Part shown: positions 63,865 to 64,000 of the stretch, one piece after another
How positions within the stretch are numbered: position 1 is the first letter of the stretch
Layout of the letters: each line of letters begins with the position of its first letter
Source: Schizosaccharomyces osmophilus
Taxonomy: Eukaryota > Ascomycota > Schizosaccharomycetes > Schizosaccharomycetales > Schizosaccharomycetaceae
Reading direction: 5' to 3'
NCBI RefSeq assembly: GCF_027921745.1
Contig: NC_079240.1
Span: 1,791,001-1,855,000, forward strand
DNA: 64,000 bases
Notes under the pieces: generated by a model
What the model saw: only the letters and a program-made list of their open reading frames with translations
Database searches by the model: none
Told to the model about the DNA's origin: nothing
Position numbers and translations under genes: made by a program

Positions 63865-64000
63865 TTAAGGAATTTTTCTCATGGAGCGAACTTTGTCTTC
63901 ATAAGCGGAGCGTGTCTTGGCCAAGAATTCTTGGCGCTCAACAAATCCGTCTTTATTGGCGATACGTAGCTCATCTTGGATGTCTTGCTCTTTTACAAAA
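63865..64000 (-). CDS. swc5: Swc5 (BCNT domain) C-terminal fragment, continues past the right edge
   Basis: The last 44 codons and a stop (63865-63867) are visible on the minus strand. The sequence [24 protein letters not shown] with a charged ending matches the end of the BCNT domain, which in this family is followed by a short basic tail. Swc5 is a subunit of the SWR1 complex that exchanges H2A.Z into nucleosomes. Only the last exon is seen, so start, length and any introns are unknown. Adjacent dph5 and ksg1 support the call by order (SPCC576.13). Confidence 0.8.
   Translation of the reverse strand, partial: FVKEQDIQDELRIANKDGFVERQEFLAKTRSAYEDKVRSMRKIP

Noticed and set aside
1-64000. Transposons, LTR elements, virus-like elements, CRISPR arrays
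   Set aside because: I looked for reverse transcriptase, integrase, transposase and capsid-like ORFs and long terminal or spaced repeats; none was seen. CRISPR is not expected in a eukaryotic nucleus.

Overview
This window is nuclear chromosomal DNA of a fission yeast (Schizosaccharomyces). The evidence is the gene set, the compact eukaryotic layout, and about 50 short introns with GTAWGT-type donors, CTAAY/CTAAC branch sites and TAG/CAG/AAG acceptors. The proteins match S. pombe families, usually at close to the S. pombe length, but are clearly diverged from them. My inference is a non-pombe species, most likely of the S. octosporus / osmophilus / cryophilus group. Gene symbols are by family recognition and remembered S. 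pombe gene order, not by a database search. I see no transposon, LTR element, CRISPR array, rRNA or recognisable virus fossil.

Layout. 1-1145 is the N-terminal part of the vacuolar half-size ABC transporter hmt1 (minus). 2736-30087 follows the S. pombe SPCC1620 gene block: snf22, a phosphoglycerate-mutase-family gene, a TBC-domain gene (gyp51-like), nup97, cwf26, tfg1, lsc2, lnp1, a PRPP synthetase, bet4, a meiotic fizzy-type WD40 activator (fzr3-like) and a mug163-like gene. An MFS transporter (30604-32278) sits at the join to the next block. 33205-57658 follows the SPCC126 block in order: a WD40 gene, pku70, pus1, sgf73, mrpl17, twf1, a RING-PHD gene, an L-type lectin, a ZIP zinc transporter, a GDSL esterase, an RRM protein, a NIF3 protein, sap18, prp18 and sec65. 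Two tRNA genes (Asn-GTT, Asp-GTC) lie inside this block. The four-exon lsm2 gene (58353-58897) has no exon longer than 103 nt. The end of the window matches the SPCC576 block: ksg1, dph5 and the C-terminus of swc5.

Functional themes. RNA processing is well represented (cwf26, prp18, lsm2, sap18, an RRM protein, pus1, two tRNAs). So are chromatin and transcription (snf22, tfg1, sgf73, swc5, sap18). Single genes cover DNA-end joining (pku70), protein targeting and traffic (sec65, bet4, lnp1, lectin, gyp51), mitochondria (lsc2, mrpl17), kinase signalling (ksg1) and metal handling (hmt1, ZIP).

This is a gene-dense ordinary region and I did not find a new biological system. The observations most worth a second look concern gene structure: very short first coding exons, one of them only the ATG; divergent genes whose start codons lie 13 bp apart or share bases; stop-free introns that are multiples of three; competing 3' splice sites in pus1; and repeated forkhead-type motifs in promoters.
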